Source of the DNA: GCA-003244245 sp036501085
GTDB taxonomy: Bacteria > Actinomycetota > Actinomycetes > Mycobacteriales > Pseudonocardiaceae
Length of the DNA: 34,173 nucleotides
Direction of reading: 5' to 3'
Assembly: GCA_036501085.1 (NCBI GenBank)
Contig: DASYAZ010000052.1
Span: forward strand, 1 to 34,173
A program made the position numbers and the translations under genes. The first letter of the stretch is position 1. The number at the start of each line of letters is the position of its first letter. Shown here piece after piece: positions 7,719-15,513 of this stretch. A model generated the notes under the pieces. That model was not told the origin of the DNA, made no database searches, and saw nothing but the letters and a program-made list of their open reading frames with translations.

Positions 7719-8795
7719 CTACCCCGACTCGACCAGCGTCTCGGCGATCTCGTAGGTGTTCAGCGCCGCGCCCTTGCGCAGGTTGTCCCCGCAGACGAAG
7801 AAGTCCAGCGCATTGGGGAAGTCCAGCGCCTGGCGAATCCGGCCTACATAGGTGGGGTCCGCTCCGACCACCGCGGCGGGGGTCGGCCACACGCCGGCAG
7901 CCGGATCGTCGGCCAGCACGATGCTCCGCTGCGCGCCGAGCACCGTGCGGGCACCCGTCACGGTCACCGGCCGGGCGAACACCGCGTGCACGACCAGCGC
8001 GTGGGTGGTGACCACCGGGACCCGCACGCAGGTGGCGGACACCTTGAGGTCGGGGATGCCGAGGATCTTGCGCGACTCGTTGCGGACCTTGAGCTCCTCA
8101 GAACTCCAGCCACAGTCCTTGAGCGATCCGGCCCAGGGCACCACGTTCAGCGCCAGCGGCGCCGGGAACGGGGACTCCTCCGGCAGACCCGCCGCGGCCA
8201 GCGCGGCCGCCACGTCCCCACCTCGAATCCCCACCGGCTGGCCGGCCACCGCGGCGAGCTCGGCGTAGAGCCGGTCCACACCGGGGCGGCCGGCACCGGA
8301 AGCGGCCTGGTAGCTGGCCACCACCAACTCGGTGAGCCCGAACTCCCGGTGCAGGGCACCCACCGCGGTCATCATCGACAGCGTGGTGCAGTTGGGATTG
8401 GCGATGATCCCCCTCGGTCGCTCCGCCGCGGCCGCAGCGTTGATCTCGGGGACCACCAGGGGCACGCCGGGATCCATCCGGAAGGCACTCGAGTTGTCCA
8501 CCACGACGGCACCCCGCTGAACCGCAACCGGGGCCCACTGCGCGGAGACCTCGTCGGGGACATCGAACATGGCGACGTCCACGCCCTCGAACGCCTCCGG
8601 GGCAAGCTCGACAACGCTGTGCTGAGCGCCCCGCACGGTGATCTGCCTGCCCGCCGAGCGAGCGGAGGCGATCAACCGGATCTGTGCCCACGGCACGGAC
8701 GGCCGGGAGTTGATGATCTCGATCATCACGGTGCCGACGGCCCCGGTGGCACCCACGACGGCCAGCACAGGTGCACCTCGGGCAACGTTGGTCAT
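7719..8795 (-). CDS. asd: Aspartate-semialdehyde dehydrogenase
   Basis: A 358-residue NADPH-dependent enzyme that reduces aspartyl-4-phosphate to aspartate semialdehyde, the branch point to lysine, diaminopimelate, threonine and methionine. Seen: N-terminal Rossmann motif VVGATGAVGTVMIEII; VVDNSSAFRMDPGVPLVVPEIN; the catalytic Cys in ANPNCTTLSMM; QAASGAGRPG; and the acid-base His region RVPVVTTHALVVHAVF. Length is usual for the family. The ATG (8793-8795) overlaps the ask stop as ATGA, so the two are translationally coupled in the classical ask-asd order. The catalytic-site His region reads VVTTH rather than the more common VFTGH, a mild variation. A hairpin follows the stop. Confidence 0.97.
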   Translation of the reverse strand: MTNVARGAPVLAVVGATGAVGTVMIEIINSRPSVPWAQIRLIASARSAGRQITVRGAQHSVVELAPEAFEGVDVAMFDVPDEVSAQWAPVAVQRGAVVVDNSSAFRMDPGVPLVVPEINAAAAAERPRGIIANPNCTTLSMMTAVGALHREFGLTELVVASYQAASGAGRPGVDRLYAELAAVAGQPVGIRGGDVAAALAAAGLPEESPFPAPLALNVVPWAGSLKDCGWSSEELKVRNESRKILGIPDLKVSATCVRVPVVTTHALVVHAVFARPVTVTGARTVLGAQRSIVLADDPAAGVWPTPAAVVGADPTYVGRIRQALDFPNALDFFVCGDNLRKGAALNTYEIAETLVESG

Positions 8796-9310
8796 CGCCC
8801 AGTACCGGCGTAGACGACGGCTTGCTCGCCACCGCCCAGTTCGAACGTCTCGTGGATCGCTCGCACCGCGTCGTCCAGCTGCTCGGCGCGGACCAGCACC
8901 GAGATCCGGATCTCAGAGGTGTTGATGGTCTCGATGTTCACCCCGGCCTCGGCGAGCGCCTCGCAGAACCGGGCGGTGACCCCGGGGTGTGACCGCATCC
9001 CAGCCCCGATCAGCGACACCTTGCCGACCCGGTCGTCGCACAGGATGTCCTCGAATCCGATCTCCGACTGCATCGCGCGCAGCGCCTTGACCGCGGACGG
9101 CGCATCGAGTTTGGGCAGGGTGAAGGTCACATCGGTCCGGCCGGTGTCGCCGTGCGAGATGTTCTGCAACACCATGTCGATGTTCAGCTCGGTGTCGGCG
9201 ATCACCCGGAAGATGCGGGCAGCCTTGCCGAGTTCGTCGGGCACCCCGATGATGGTGATCTTCGATTCCGACCGGTCGTGCGTGACGCCGGTGAGCATGG
9301 CCTGTTCCAC
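8792..9310 (-). CDS. Putative internally started aspartokinase beta subunit
   Basis: Within ask, a GTG at 9308-9310 is preceded by GGAGG at 9319-9323 with an 8-nt spacer, as good a ribosome site as that of ask itself. It would yield 172 residues starting VEQAMLTGVTHDRSESKIT and comprising the two ACT domains. In Corynebacterium glutamicum the aspartokinase beta subunit arises from an in-frame internal start at the equivalent position and has the same length; the resulting alpha2-beta2 enzyme is feedback-regulated. Presence of the site is seen; use of it here is inferred from that precedent. Confidence 0.6.
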   Translation of the reverse strand: MEQAMLTGVTHDRSESKITIIGVPDELGKAARIFRVIADTELNIDMVLQNISHGDTGRTDVTFTLPKLDAPSAVKALRAMQSEIGFEDILCDDRVGKVSLIGAGMRSHPGVTARFCEALAEAGVNIETINTSEIRISVLVRAEQLDDAVRAIHETFELGGGEQAVVYAGTGR

Positions 9311-10057
9311 GGCGCGATCCTCCACTGATCCGGACACCATGGTGCCGCTGTTGCGACTGTACGACGAGCGGACGTGGATCACGATGTGATTGCGCCGGGC
9401 GTATTCGACACAGCGCAGCATGAGCACCCGGGCCCCGCAGGCGGCCATCTCCAGCATCTCCTCGTAGGTGATGCGGTCCAGCTTGCGGGCGTGGGACACG
9501 ATCCGGGGGTCAGCGGAGTACACGCCGTCGACGTCGGTGTAGATCTCGCACACATCCGCTCGCAGCGCCGCCGCCAGCGCGATGGCGGTGACATCCGAGC
9601 CACCCCGCCCCAGTGTGGTCACATCCTTGGTGTCCTGGGCCACCCCCTGGAACCCGGCCACCAGCGCGACGGCGCCCTGATCGAGCGCTTCGCGTACCCG
9701 GCTGGGCGTCACGTCGATGATGCGGGCCCTGCCATGCGCCGCGGTGGTGATCACACCGGCCTGGGAACCGGTGAATGATCGGGCGTCCACACCGAGGGAC
9801 TGCACGGCCATCGCGACCAGCGCATTGGAGATCCGCTCACCGGCGGTGAGCAGCATGTCGAGCTCACGCTGATGTGGTTGCGCCGCAACCTGGCCGGCGA
9901 GATCGAGTAGCTCGTCAGAGGTGTCACCCATCGCCGAGACGACCACGACGACCTCGTGGCCTCGGTTGCGCGTCTCGACGATCCGCTCGGCCACTCTCTT
10001 GATCCGCTCGGCACTGTCCACTGACGAGCCGCCGTATTTCTGGACGACGAGCGCCAC
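8792..10057 (-). CDS. ask: Aspartate kinase
   Basis: A 421-residue aspartokinase (also called lysC) that phosphorylates aspartate as the first step to lysine, threonine and methionine. The kinase domain opens with ALVVQKYGGSSVDSAERIKR and includes GFQGVAQDTKDVTTLGRGGSD and YTDVDGVYSADPR. Two C-terminal ACT domains (from about residue 265) contain INIDMVLQNIS-type and ETINTSEIRISVLV motifs that bind the feedback inhibitors. GTG 10055-10057 is chosen because GGAGGT lies 5 nt upstream, the protein then begins exactly at the conserved kinase start, and the 421-residue length equals that of typical actinobacterial enzymes. A longer frame adds unrelated residues. An internal start for a beta subunit is listed separately, and a terminator-like hairpin lies just upstream. 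Confidence 0.97.
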   Translation of the reverse strand: MALVVQKYGGSSVDSAERIKRVAERIVETRNRGHEVVVVVSAMGDTSDELLDLAGQVAAQPHQRELDMLLTAGERISNALVAMAVQSLGVDARSFTGSQAGVITTAAHGRARIIDVTPSRVREALDQGAVALVAGFQGVAQDTKDVTTLGRGGSDVTAIALAAALRADVCEIYTDVDGVYSADPRIVSHARKLDRITYEEMLEMAACGARVLMLRCVEYARRNHIVIHVRSSYSRNSGTMVSGSVEDRAVEQAMLTGVTHDRSESKITIIGVPDELGKAARIFRVIADTELNIDMVLQNISHGDTGRTDVTFTLPKLDAPSAVKALRAMQSEIGFEDILCDDRVGKVSLIGAGMRSHPGVTARFCEALAEAGVNIETINTSEIRISVLVRAEQLDDAVRAIHETFELGGGEQAVVYAGTGR

Positions 10058-10093
10058 TACGACCTCCGGTGTCAGGGTTCCCGCACAAAAATA

Positions 10094-10127
10094 GGCCGTG
10101 TCCCCTGAATGCTCAGGGGACACGGCC
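10094..10127 (-). terminator. Intrinsic terminator or attenuator between the DUF4383 gene and ask
   Basis: A perfect 15-bp stem (10094-10108 with 10113-10127) on a 4-nt loop ATGC. On the minus strand it is followed directly by TATTTTTGT, giving a textbook intrinsic terminator. It lies 15 nt after the DUF4383 stop and only about 25 nt before the ask ribosome site. It clearly can end the DUF4383 transcript. Whether it also regulates ask is discussed as a finding. Confidence 0.88.
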
Positions 10128-10142
10128 TGAAGAGGTGACCGC

Positions 10143-10616
10143 TTATGCGGTTACGGTTTCGCGTCGACCGCTGAACACCCTCAGCAGGCCGGTACCGAAG
10201 ATCAGCGTCAGCACGGCAGTCACCAGATGCAGGAACTGGTCGCCCACCGCACCACCCGGGATGGACAGCAACGAGAGGTAGCCCATCCAACCGATCACGG
10301 TGGCCAGGGCGTAGACGCCACCGATGGCGAGGTTCAATCCCTCGTTACCGGCAGTGGTCAGGGCAAACGCTCCCAGCAGCCAGAACGCCCCGATGCCAAT
10401 GTGCACGATGTTGTGGTACGGGTTGATCAGGAAGAGCCCGAAAAGGTCGTGGTTCGTCATCTCGGTGATTTTGCCGAAGCCCGAGATGAAGAACCCGATG
10501 ATCCCGCCCACGACGTAGATGGAGCCGAGGATCATCGAAAAATTCTGCTCGAGACTCCTACCACCCCGGCTCTGGATCTTGATCCCGAACTTGTCTTCTG
10601 GACTAGCAAAAGCCAT
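10143..10616 (-). CDS. DUF4383 family membrane protein
   Basis: A 157-residue protein with four membrane helices (about 27-47, 72-90, 98-118 and 125-147) and the DUF4383 signature LINPYHNIVHIGIGAFWLLGA, in which a conserved Asn-Pro-x-His-Asn sits at the membrane edge. The function of the family is unknown. The ATG start has GGAAGGGG 7 nt upstream. The N-terminus (about 25 residues) is polar and cytoplasmic. It is a single-gene unit, ended by a strong intrinsic terminator and read from the intergenic region at 10617-11000. Confidence 0.85.
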   Translation of the reverse strand: MAFASPEDKFGIKIQSRGGRSLEQNFSMILGSIYVVGGIIGFFISGFGKITEMTNHDLFGLFLINPYHNIVHIGIGAFWLLGAFALTTAGNEGLNLAIGGVYALATVIGWMGYLSLLSIPGGAVGDQFLHLVTAVLTLIFGTGLLRVFSGRRETVTA

Positions 10617-11000
10617 GTCTGTCCCCTTCCACCCAACATCGAACGACTCAACGGTGAGGTGTGCAGGCCCTGTCGTCGCGCTCCCACCTCATGTCCCTAG
10701 TCCGCCCTTCGGGGCACGACAGCCCACGGTTCACCCATTAGCCGACAGATCACTCTATTGGACGCCAAAGATCCACCGGGGAAGCGGGATCGGCGAGCGG
10801 CGATTGGTGCTTCGGTTTTCAGTTACCGTCCCGCGACCGTCCACGCAATGCCCATGCCGGGGTGGGCCCTCCGGCGGTGACACGGTGCCAGTACGATGCT
10901 GCCCTCCGTGACGGGTCAACCCTACGGACGGCACACTGACTCGCATTGACTTGCTCACACACAGTGAGCGGGAGCTTACAATCTGATGGAATGGGGCACC
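10617..11000. promoter_or_regulatory. Divergent intergenic region; promoter and operator-like dyad for the 11001 gene
   Basis: About 380 bases separate the DUF4383 gene from the exported-protein gene. Near the right end a TACAAT hexamer (10977-10982) makes a good -10 for the plus gene. Upstream are TTGACT (10946-10951) and TTGCTC (10951-10956), spaced 25 and 20 nt, neither ideal. Between them and the -10 is a perfect 6-bp dyad GCTCAC-ACACA-GTGAGC (10953-10969), placed where a repressor or activator would act. For the minus gene I see no convincing promoter, and I see no coding potential in the rest. Confidence 0.45.
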
Positions 11001-11654
11001 ATGGCCAATCTCTGGGACGCCGTGCGCAAGAAGCGGGTGTTAGTGATCGTCGTCGGGGTGGTTCTGGCCGCTGGGCTTGGAACATCCGCCGCGATATGGG
11101 GGCCAGAGTTCTTCACGTCCAACCAGCCCGCGCAGGCGGCGAAGGCGGCAAGCCCGGCGAACAAGGCTGATGCCGCCTCGGCGACACTGCCCGCTGGTTT
11201 CAGCGCGTTCCGCAGCGACCAGGCCGGCTTCCAGCTGGCCTACCCCTCCACGTGGACCAAGCTGAGCCCGAAGGATCCGCAGGTCCTTCTCCTGCTCTCC
11301 CAAGGCACGCAGGATTCGTTCCTCGCGCGAGTCAATGACCTCCAGGAGCCGGTGGGGCCACAACAGCTTCCGGCCGCCAAGCAGGTCACGGACAAGCTGG
11401 TGTTGTCCAACAAGTCGATCCAGATGATCACTGATCCGAAGCAGATCCAGCTGGGCGGCCTGCCCGGGTTCTTCTACTTCTACTCGTTCAAGGACCCCAC
11501 CACGAACCAGGAAGGCGTGCACTCGCATTTCTTCCTGTTCAACGGCAAGAAGATGATCAGTCTCGTCTTCCAGTCCCTGCCCCGAGAGCACTTCAAGGAG
11601 TCCGCTCCGATCTTCGACAAGATCGCTGATTCGTTCCGCGTGGTGAAGAAGTGA
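11001..11654 (+). CDS. Membrane-anchored exported protein, PsbP/DUF1795-like
   Basis: A 217-residue protein: a short basic N-terminus, one hydrophobic helix (about residues 13-33), an Ala/Lys-rich linker, then a compact domain from about residue 65. The domain begins FSAFRSDQAGFQLAYPSTWTKL and ends HFKESAPIFDKIADSFRVV, the usual outline of PsbP-like/DUF1795 proteins in actinobacteria, whose role at the cell surface is unknown. ATG 11001 is preferred over ATG 10986, because the likely -10 TACAAT at 10977-10982 would place the transcript start at or after 10986. The linker lacks a lipobox Cys, so this is a signal-anchor protein rather than a lipoprotein. It stands alone on the plus strand and converges with the MDMPI-family gene 18 nt downstream. 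Confidence 0.75.
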   Translation: MANLWDAVRKKRVLVIVVGVVLAAGLGTSAAIWGPEFFTSNQPAQAAKAASPANKADAASATLPAGFSAFRSDQAGFQLAYPSTWTKLSPKDPQVLLLLSQGTQDSFLARVNDLQEPVGPQQLPAAKQVTDKLVLSNKSIQMITDPKQIQLGGLPGFFYFYSFKDPTTNQEGVHSHFFLFNGKKMISLVFQSLPREHFKESAPIFDKIADSFRVVKK

Positions 11655-11672
11655 GTTCTCCGACCTGCTGAG

Positions 11673-12371
11673 CTACAGCCAGCGTGGAAGATCTGGCAGC
11701 CCGTACGGTGCGTGAAGTCGCGACCCCGATGAGCGTCCGGTCAGCCAGCCCGCCACATGCTGCACCGGTCCGGAGACCGGTACCGGTACCCCGGTCTCCG
11801 GACCGCAGGCGACCCGCGCGCCGTCGGGAAGCTGGAGCTCGATCCCGGCCGAGATCCGGCTGCTCATCTGCCCGGCCACGTCCCGGATCAGCGCCACCGC
11901 GACGTCCTCGGGGATGACTTCGATCTCGACCCCGGCATCCAGGTCGACCAGGTGCAACCAGAGCTCCCGCGTCCGCGCCCACGGGATGAACGCGGCAGGC
12001 ACGTCACCGTGCCGGGTTCCCACGGTCGCTTCCCACTGTGCTGAGGAGAGTTCCTGGGCAGCGGCGGTGAATGCGGCTCCGGCGTGCCGAAGATCCTCGA
12101 GCTGCTCGCCACGTGCCCGCGCCGCGCCGGCCTCGATGTCAGCGTCGCGTGCCGCCTCTGACACGTACATCGGTGTCTCCACCCCCGTGCGGGCCCAGGC
12201 GAGCAGCCGGCACAGGCCCTCGGCGTTTCGGGCGACATGGGTCACCACATGGCCGCGGCTCCAGCCGGGCAGCCGGGATGATCCGCGCAGGTCGTCCAGC
12301 TTCTCAGCGGTGCTCTCGAACAGCGCCTGCCCGTCCGCGGCCCAGGCGAGCGCGATATCCGGCCGGCTCAT
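11673..12371 (-). CDS. Mycothiol-dependent maleylpyruvate isomerase family protein
   Basis: A 232-residue member of the MDMPI/DinB-like family. The N-terminal four-helix domain carries LPGWSRGHVVTHVARNAEGLCRLL and WARTRELWLHLVDLDAG, which supply the metal-binding His and Glu residues typical of the fold. The C-terminal domain has the LPDGARVACGPETG and VSGPVQHVAGWLTGRS pattern. Characterised members isomerise maleylpyruvate with mycothiol; most paralogues act on unknown substrates, and no gentisate-pathway genes are nearby, so the substrate here is open. The presence of the family fits a mycothiol-producing actinomycete. A 14-bp inverted repeat lies inside the C-terminal coding part (11767-11804). 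Confidence 0.82.
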   Translation of the reverse strand: MSRPDIALAWAADGQALFESTAEKLDDLRGSSRLPGWSRGHVVTHVARNAEGLCRLLAWARTGVETPMYVSEAARDADIEAGAARARGEQLEDLRHAGAAFTAAAQELSSAQWEATVGTRHGDVPAAFIPWARTRELWLHLVDLDAGVEIEVIPEDVAVALIRDVAGQMSSRISAGIELQLPDGARVACGPETGVPVPVSGPVQHVAGWLTGRSSGSRLHAPYGLPDLPRWL

Positions 12372-12434
12372 TCGATGTTCCCGGTCGCTTGGCGTGCACC
12401 GGGTTGGCAGCGGTTGACGATCGCGGGAACCCGG

Positions 12435-12461
12435 GTTGGTGTGCCTTGAAGAGCGCCCAAC
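12435..12461. repeat. 3'-end palindromic element after purB (CTTGAAGAGC family)
   Basis: An imperfect hairpin with outer arms GTTGG (12435-12439) and CCAAC (12457-12461) and core CCTTGAAGAGCGC, directly beyond the purB stop. It shares 22 of 29 positions with the element at the fba stop (25185-25213) when the two are aligned by eye. It is probably a terminator-like dispersed element. No T-tract is present. Confidence 0.55.
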
Positions 12462-13877
12462 TCACAGGATGGGGGCCGGATGGTAGGCGGCGGCTTCCGG
12501 GTAGCGGGCTGCCACCGCCTCGACCGCGGCGATGACCGCGGCGACCTGGTCAGCGGCCGCCCCGGTGAACGGGATGCGATCAGCGAGCAGCGCGTCCAGC
12601 TGGGCACGCTGCAGCAGCAGCCGGCTGTCGCCGGCCAGCCGATCGAACAGGTCATTGCCCGCGCCTTTCTCCCGCATCGCCACTGCCACCGCCACGGCGT
12701 GTTCGGAGATCACGCCGTGCGCGCTCTCCCGGCCCATCCCAGCACGCACCGCGGCAACCAGCACCTTGGTGGTGGCCAGGAACGGTAGGTAGCGCTCCAG
12801 CTCCCGCTCGATCATCGCCGGGTAGGCACCGAACTCTCCGAGCACGGTGAGGACGGTCTCGACCAGCCCGTCGAAGGCGAACAACGCATCGGGTAGCGCG
12901 ACCCGGCGGACCACCGAATCGGACACGTCCCCCTCGTTCCACTGGGTGCCGGCCAGCTCGGCAACCATGGACGCATACCCGCGCAGCACCACCGCCAGGC
13001 CGTTGACCCGCTCGCAGGAGCGGGTGTTCATCTTGTGCGGCATGGCGCTGGAGCCGACCTGCCCGGGCTGGAACCCCTCGGTCACCAGCTCATGGCCGGC
13101 CATCAGCCGGATGGTGGTCGCCAGCGAGGAGGGCGCGGCAGCCAGCTGCACCAGGGTGCTGAGCACCTCGTGATCCAGGGACCGCGGGTAGATCTGACCC
13201 ACGCTGGTGAGCACCGACCCGAATCCCAGATGCTCGGCCACCCGCCGCTCCAGCGTCGCGAGCGTGCAGCGGTCTCCGCCGAGCAGGTCCAGCATGTCCG
13301 CGGCGGTGCCCATCGGGCCCTTGATCCCGCGCAGCGGGTAGCGCGCCAGCAGTTCTTCGAGCCGGGCGAAAGCCACCAGCAGCTCGTCGGCGGCGCTGGC
13401 GAACCGCTTGCCCAGCGTGGTGGCTTGCGCCGCGACGTTGTGGCTGCGCCCGACCAAGACCAGATCGGAATACTCCGCGGCGCGGCCGGCCAGCCGGGTG
13501 AGCAGCGCGACGCAGCGGTCTCGCACATGTTCCAGCGAGCGGCGCAGTTGGAGTTGCTCGACGTTCTCGGTGACATCCCGCGACGTCAACCCCTTGTGGA
13601 TCTGCTGGTGCCCGGCCAGCGCGTTGAACTCCTCGATGCGGGCCTTGACGTCGTGCCGGCTCACCCGCTCCCGGGCCGCGATCGACTCCAGGTCCACCTC
13701 ATCGAGGACCCGCCGGTAGTCATCGAGGACCCGCGGCTCGACCGGCATCCCCAGCTCGGCCTGGGCCTGCAGGACCGCCAGCCACAGCCGGCGCTCGAGC
13801 ACCACCTTGTGCTCGGGTGACCACAGCCGGACCAGCTCAGCCGAGGCGTACCGCGCGGCCAGCACGTCGGGGATCAC
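12462..13877 (-). CDS. purB: Adenylosuccinate lyase
   Basis: A 471-residue lyase that splits SAICAR to AICAR and adenylosuccinate to AMP, both with release of fumarate. Family signatures are clear: KGLTSRDVTENVEQ, the catalytic-His region VGRSHNVAAQATTLGKRFA, GIKGPMGTAADML, and the fumarase/lyase signature GSSAMPHKMNTRSCERVNGL with the mobile catalytic Ser loop. QWNEGDVSDSVVRRVALPDA supplies further substrate contacts. The length is normal for actinobacterial PurB. The start ATG is followed by PDVLAARYAS, the expected N-terminus. It is separated by 20 bp from the SGNH hydrolase gene upstream, so the two may be co-transcribed. A palindromic element follows the stop. Confidence 0.97.
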   Translation of the reverse strand: MIPDVLAARYASAELVRLWSPEHKVVLERRLWLAVLQAQAELGMPVEPRVLDDYRRVLDEVDLESIAARERVSRHDVKARIEEFNALAGHQQIHKGLTSRDVTENVEQLQLRRSLEHVRDRCVALLTRLAGRAAEYSDLVLVGRSHNVAAQATTLGKRFASAADELLVAFARLEELLARYPLRGIKGPMGTAADMLDLLGGDRCTLATLERRVAEHLGFGSVLTSVGQIYPRSLDHEVLSTLVQLAAAPSSLATTIRLMAGHELVTEGFQPGQVGSSAMPHKMNTRSCERVNGLAVVLRGYASMVAELAGTQWNEGDVSDSVVRRVALPDALFAFDGLVETVLTVLGEFGAYPAMIERELERYLPFLATTKVLVAAVRAGMGRESAHGVISEHAVAVAVAMREKGAGNDLFDRLAGDSRLLLQRAQLDALLADRIPFTGAAADQVAAVIAAVEAVAARYPEAAAYHPAPIL

Positions 13878-13897
13878 CAGGCCAGCCTACGGTCGCC

Positions 13898-15463
13898 TCA
13901 CCACACGAGTACCCGACGCACCACGTCGAGCACCTCGTCGGCCCACCCGAGCATGTGCAGCCCAGCGGTCACGTTGGCCGGGGGGTGGGTCAGCAGGGTG
14001 TCCCGGCGGATCAGCCGGGCGAAGTCGACCCGGACCGGTCCGGTCCGCGGCGTCTGCCCGTCGGGCTGGTAAAAGGTGACCCCGGCGCGCACCATGATGT
14101 CGATCATCTCTTGGGCGATGAGGCCGTAGCCCACCGTGGTCGGGTGCATCCCGTCCAGCGAGAACAGCCCCCCGCTGCGACGTCCGGAACCATCGCTGGT
14201 GAGGAATCGCGAATCGGGCACCGGGGACAGCGCCGCGAGCTCGGGCGGCAGCGAGTAGGGCCGCCACCAGTCCGGCCGGGCCTGCGGGTCGTCCAGGTAG
14301 CGGCGGGAGGCGAGCCGGTCGAGCAGGCCGGCGGTGTCCAGCAGATACCAGTCCTGGCCCTGCCGGCGCGCACCGGAGACCACCGCGGTGATGGCATCGT
14401 TGTACTGGTCGATGGCGGCGTCGACGGCGTGGGCCTCCTCCCCGGTGATCGAGGGATCCCGGCCCACCTCGAAGTCGCTGTCGGAGATCCACGGCCGGGT
14501 GTAGTACGGGAAGTAGCGCGAACCCGGCGCCATCTTGCCGGCCACTCCACGGGCGATCGGTGCGATGGTCACGTGCGGGACGGTGCACCAGATGACGTGC
14601 CGGGCGCGGATCTGCTGGACCTTGGCGAGGACGTGCTGGAGCTCGGCACTGAAGTGGCTGGGTAGCCACACCGTGAACTGGCCGTTGCGGGCCAGGTCGT
14701 CATAGCCCGGACCGCTCCACACCACCCGCAACTCGGTGATCACGCCCAGCGCGTTGTTCGCGCCCAGGAAGACCACCAGGGTCTCGACACCGTGATCGGG
14801 ATCCCCGCCGGGCGCGGTGCTTACCTCGGCACCCAGCGCGGCGGCGGCGTCGAACACCGTGCTGCGCCGGTCGGCCTCGGTGGCTCGGGGCAGTACCCGC
14901 AGCGCGGCACGGGCACCGTGGTTCTGCACGATCTGGTGCACCAGATCGTCGGTCGGTCGCCCGATCTCGGCCTCGCAGCTCTGCGCGGTGCGGTCCAGGG
15001 CGTCCCGCAAGCCCCAGCCGTAGACCCCGAGTACATGGTTGGTCGCCGCAGGAGCCGGCAGCACCGAACCGGGGCCGCGCTCCCAGTAGTCCTCCACCTG
15101 GTCCATGAACTGCCGGCCGCGAAACAGCGCCATCGGCAGGTCCCACCGGTTCAGCTCGCCGCCGAAGTGGCTCTCGAGTTCGCGCATCAGCAGCTCGAGG
15201 TTCAGCGGGAGCCCGCCCGGGCCCCCGTAGCGCGGGTAGCGCAAGCCACTCCAACCCAGCTCATGGGCGATGATCGCGGAGTAGGACAGGTCGGTCTGGA
15301 ATACCGCCCCGCTGGCGAAGCCGTGGGTCAGCGAATCACCGATGGTGACCAACCGGTGCGCGGGGTCGCCCCGCCAACTCGTCTCGACCGGGATACCCAG
15401 GGTGGGGTCCCATACCGGTTCCCGGACCTCCCCGGTGGGGTCGATCTCCTCCGGGGTGCTCAC
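13898..15463 (-). CDS. SGNH/GDSL-family hydrolase
   Basis: A 521-residue cytosolic-looking hydrolase without signal peptide. The SGNH blocks are visible: block I VTIGDSLTHGF (nucleophile Ser, about residue 44), a block III variant VVFLGANNALG (Asn), and block V SLDGMHPTTVGY with the D-x-x-H catalytic pair (about residue 430). It is more than twice the length of simple GDSL esterases. The extra sequence between blocks includes ARHVIWCTVPHVTIAPIARG and a Tyr/Trp-rich WYLLDTAGLLDRLASRRY. Substrate unknown; esterase or acyl-hydrolase activity is inferred. GTG 15461-15463 is the only start compatible with the frame. The start region contains a perfect 14-nt tandem duplication (15460-15487). Confidence 0.85.
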   Translation of the reverse strand: MSTPEEIDPTGEVREPVWDPTLGIPVETSWRGDPAHRLVTIGDSLTHGFASGAVFQTDLSYSAIIAHELGWSGLRYPRYGGPGGLPLNLELLMRELESHFGGELNRWDLPMALFRGRQFMDQVEDYWERGPGSVLPAPAATNHVLGVYGWGLRDALDRTAQSCEAEIGRPTDDLVHQIVQNHGARAALRVLPRATEADRRSTVFDAAAALGAEVSTAPGGDPDHGVETLVVFLGANNALGVITELRVVWSGPGYDDLARNGQFTVWLPSHFSAELQHVLAKVQQIRARHVIWCTVPHVTIAPIARGVAGKMAPGSRYFPYYTRPWISDSDFEVGRDPSITGEEAHAVDAAIDQYNDAITAVVSGARRQGQDWYLLDTAGLLDRLASRRYLDDPQARPDWWRPYSLPPELAALSPVPDSRFLTSDGSGRRSGGLFSLDGMHPTTVGYGLIAQEMIDIMVRAGVTFYQPDGQTPRTGPVRVDFARLIRRDTLLTHPPANVTAGLHMLGWADEVLDVVRRVLVW

Positions 15464-15513
15464 AGCAGAACTCTCACAGCAGAACTCATGAAGCCGCCCC
15501 TTCGAGAGGGTGG

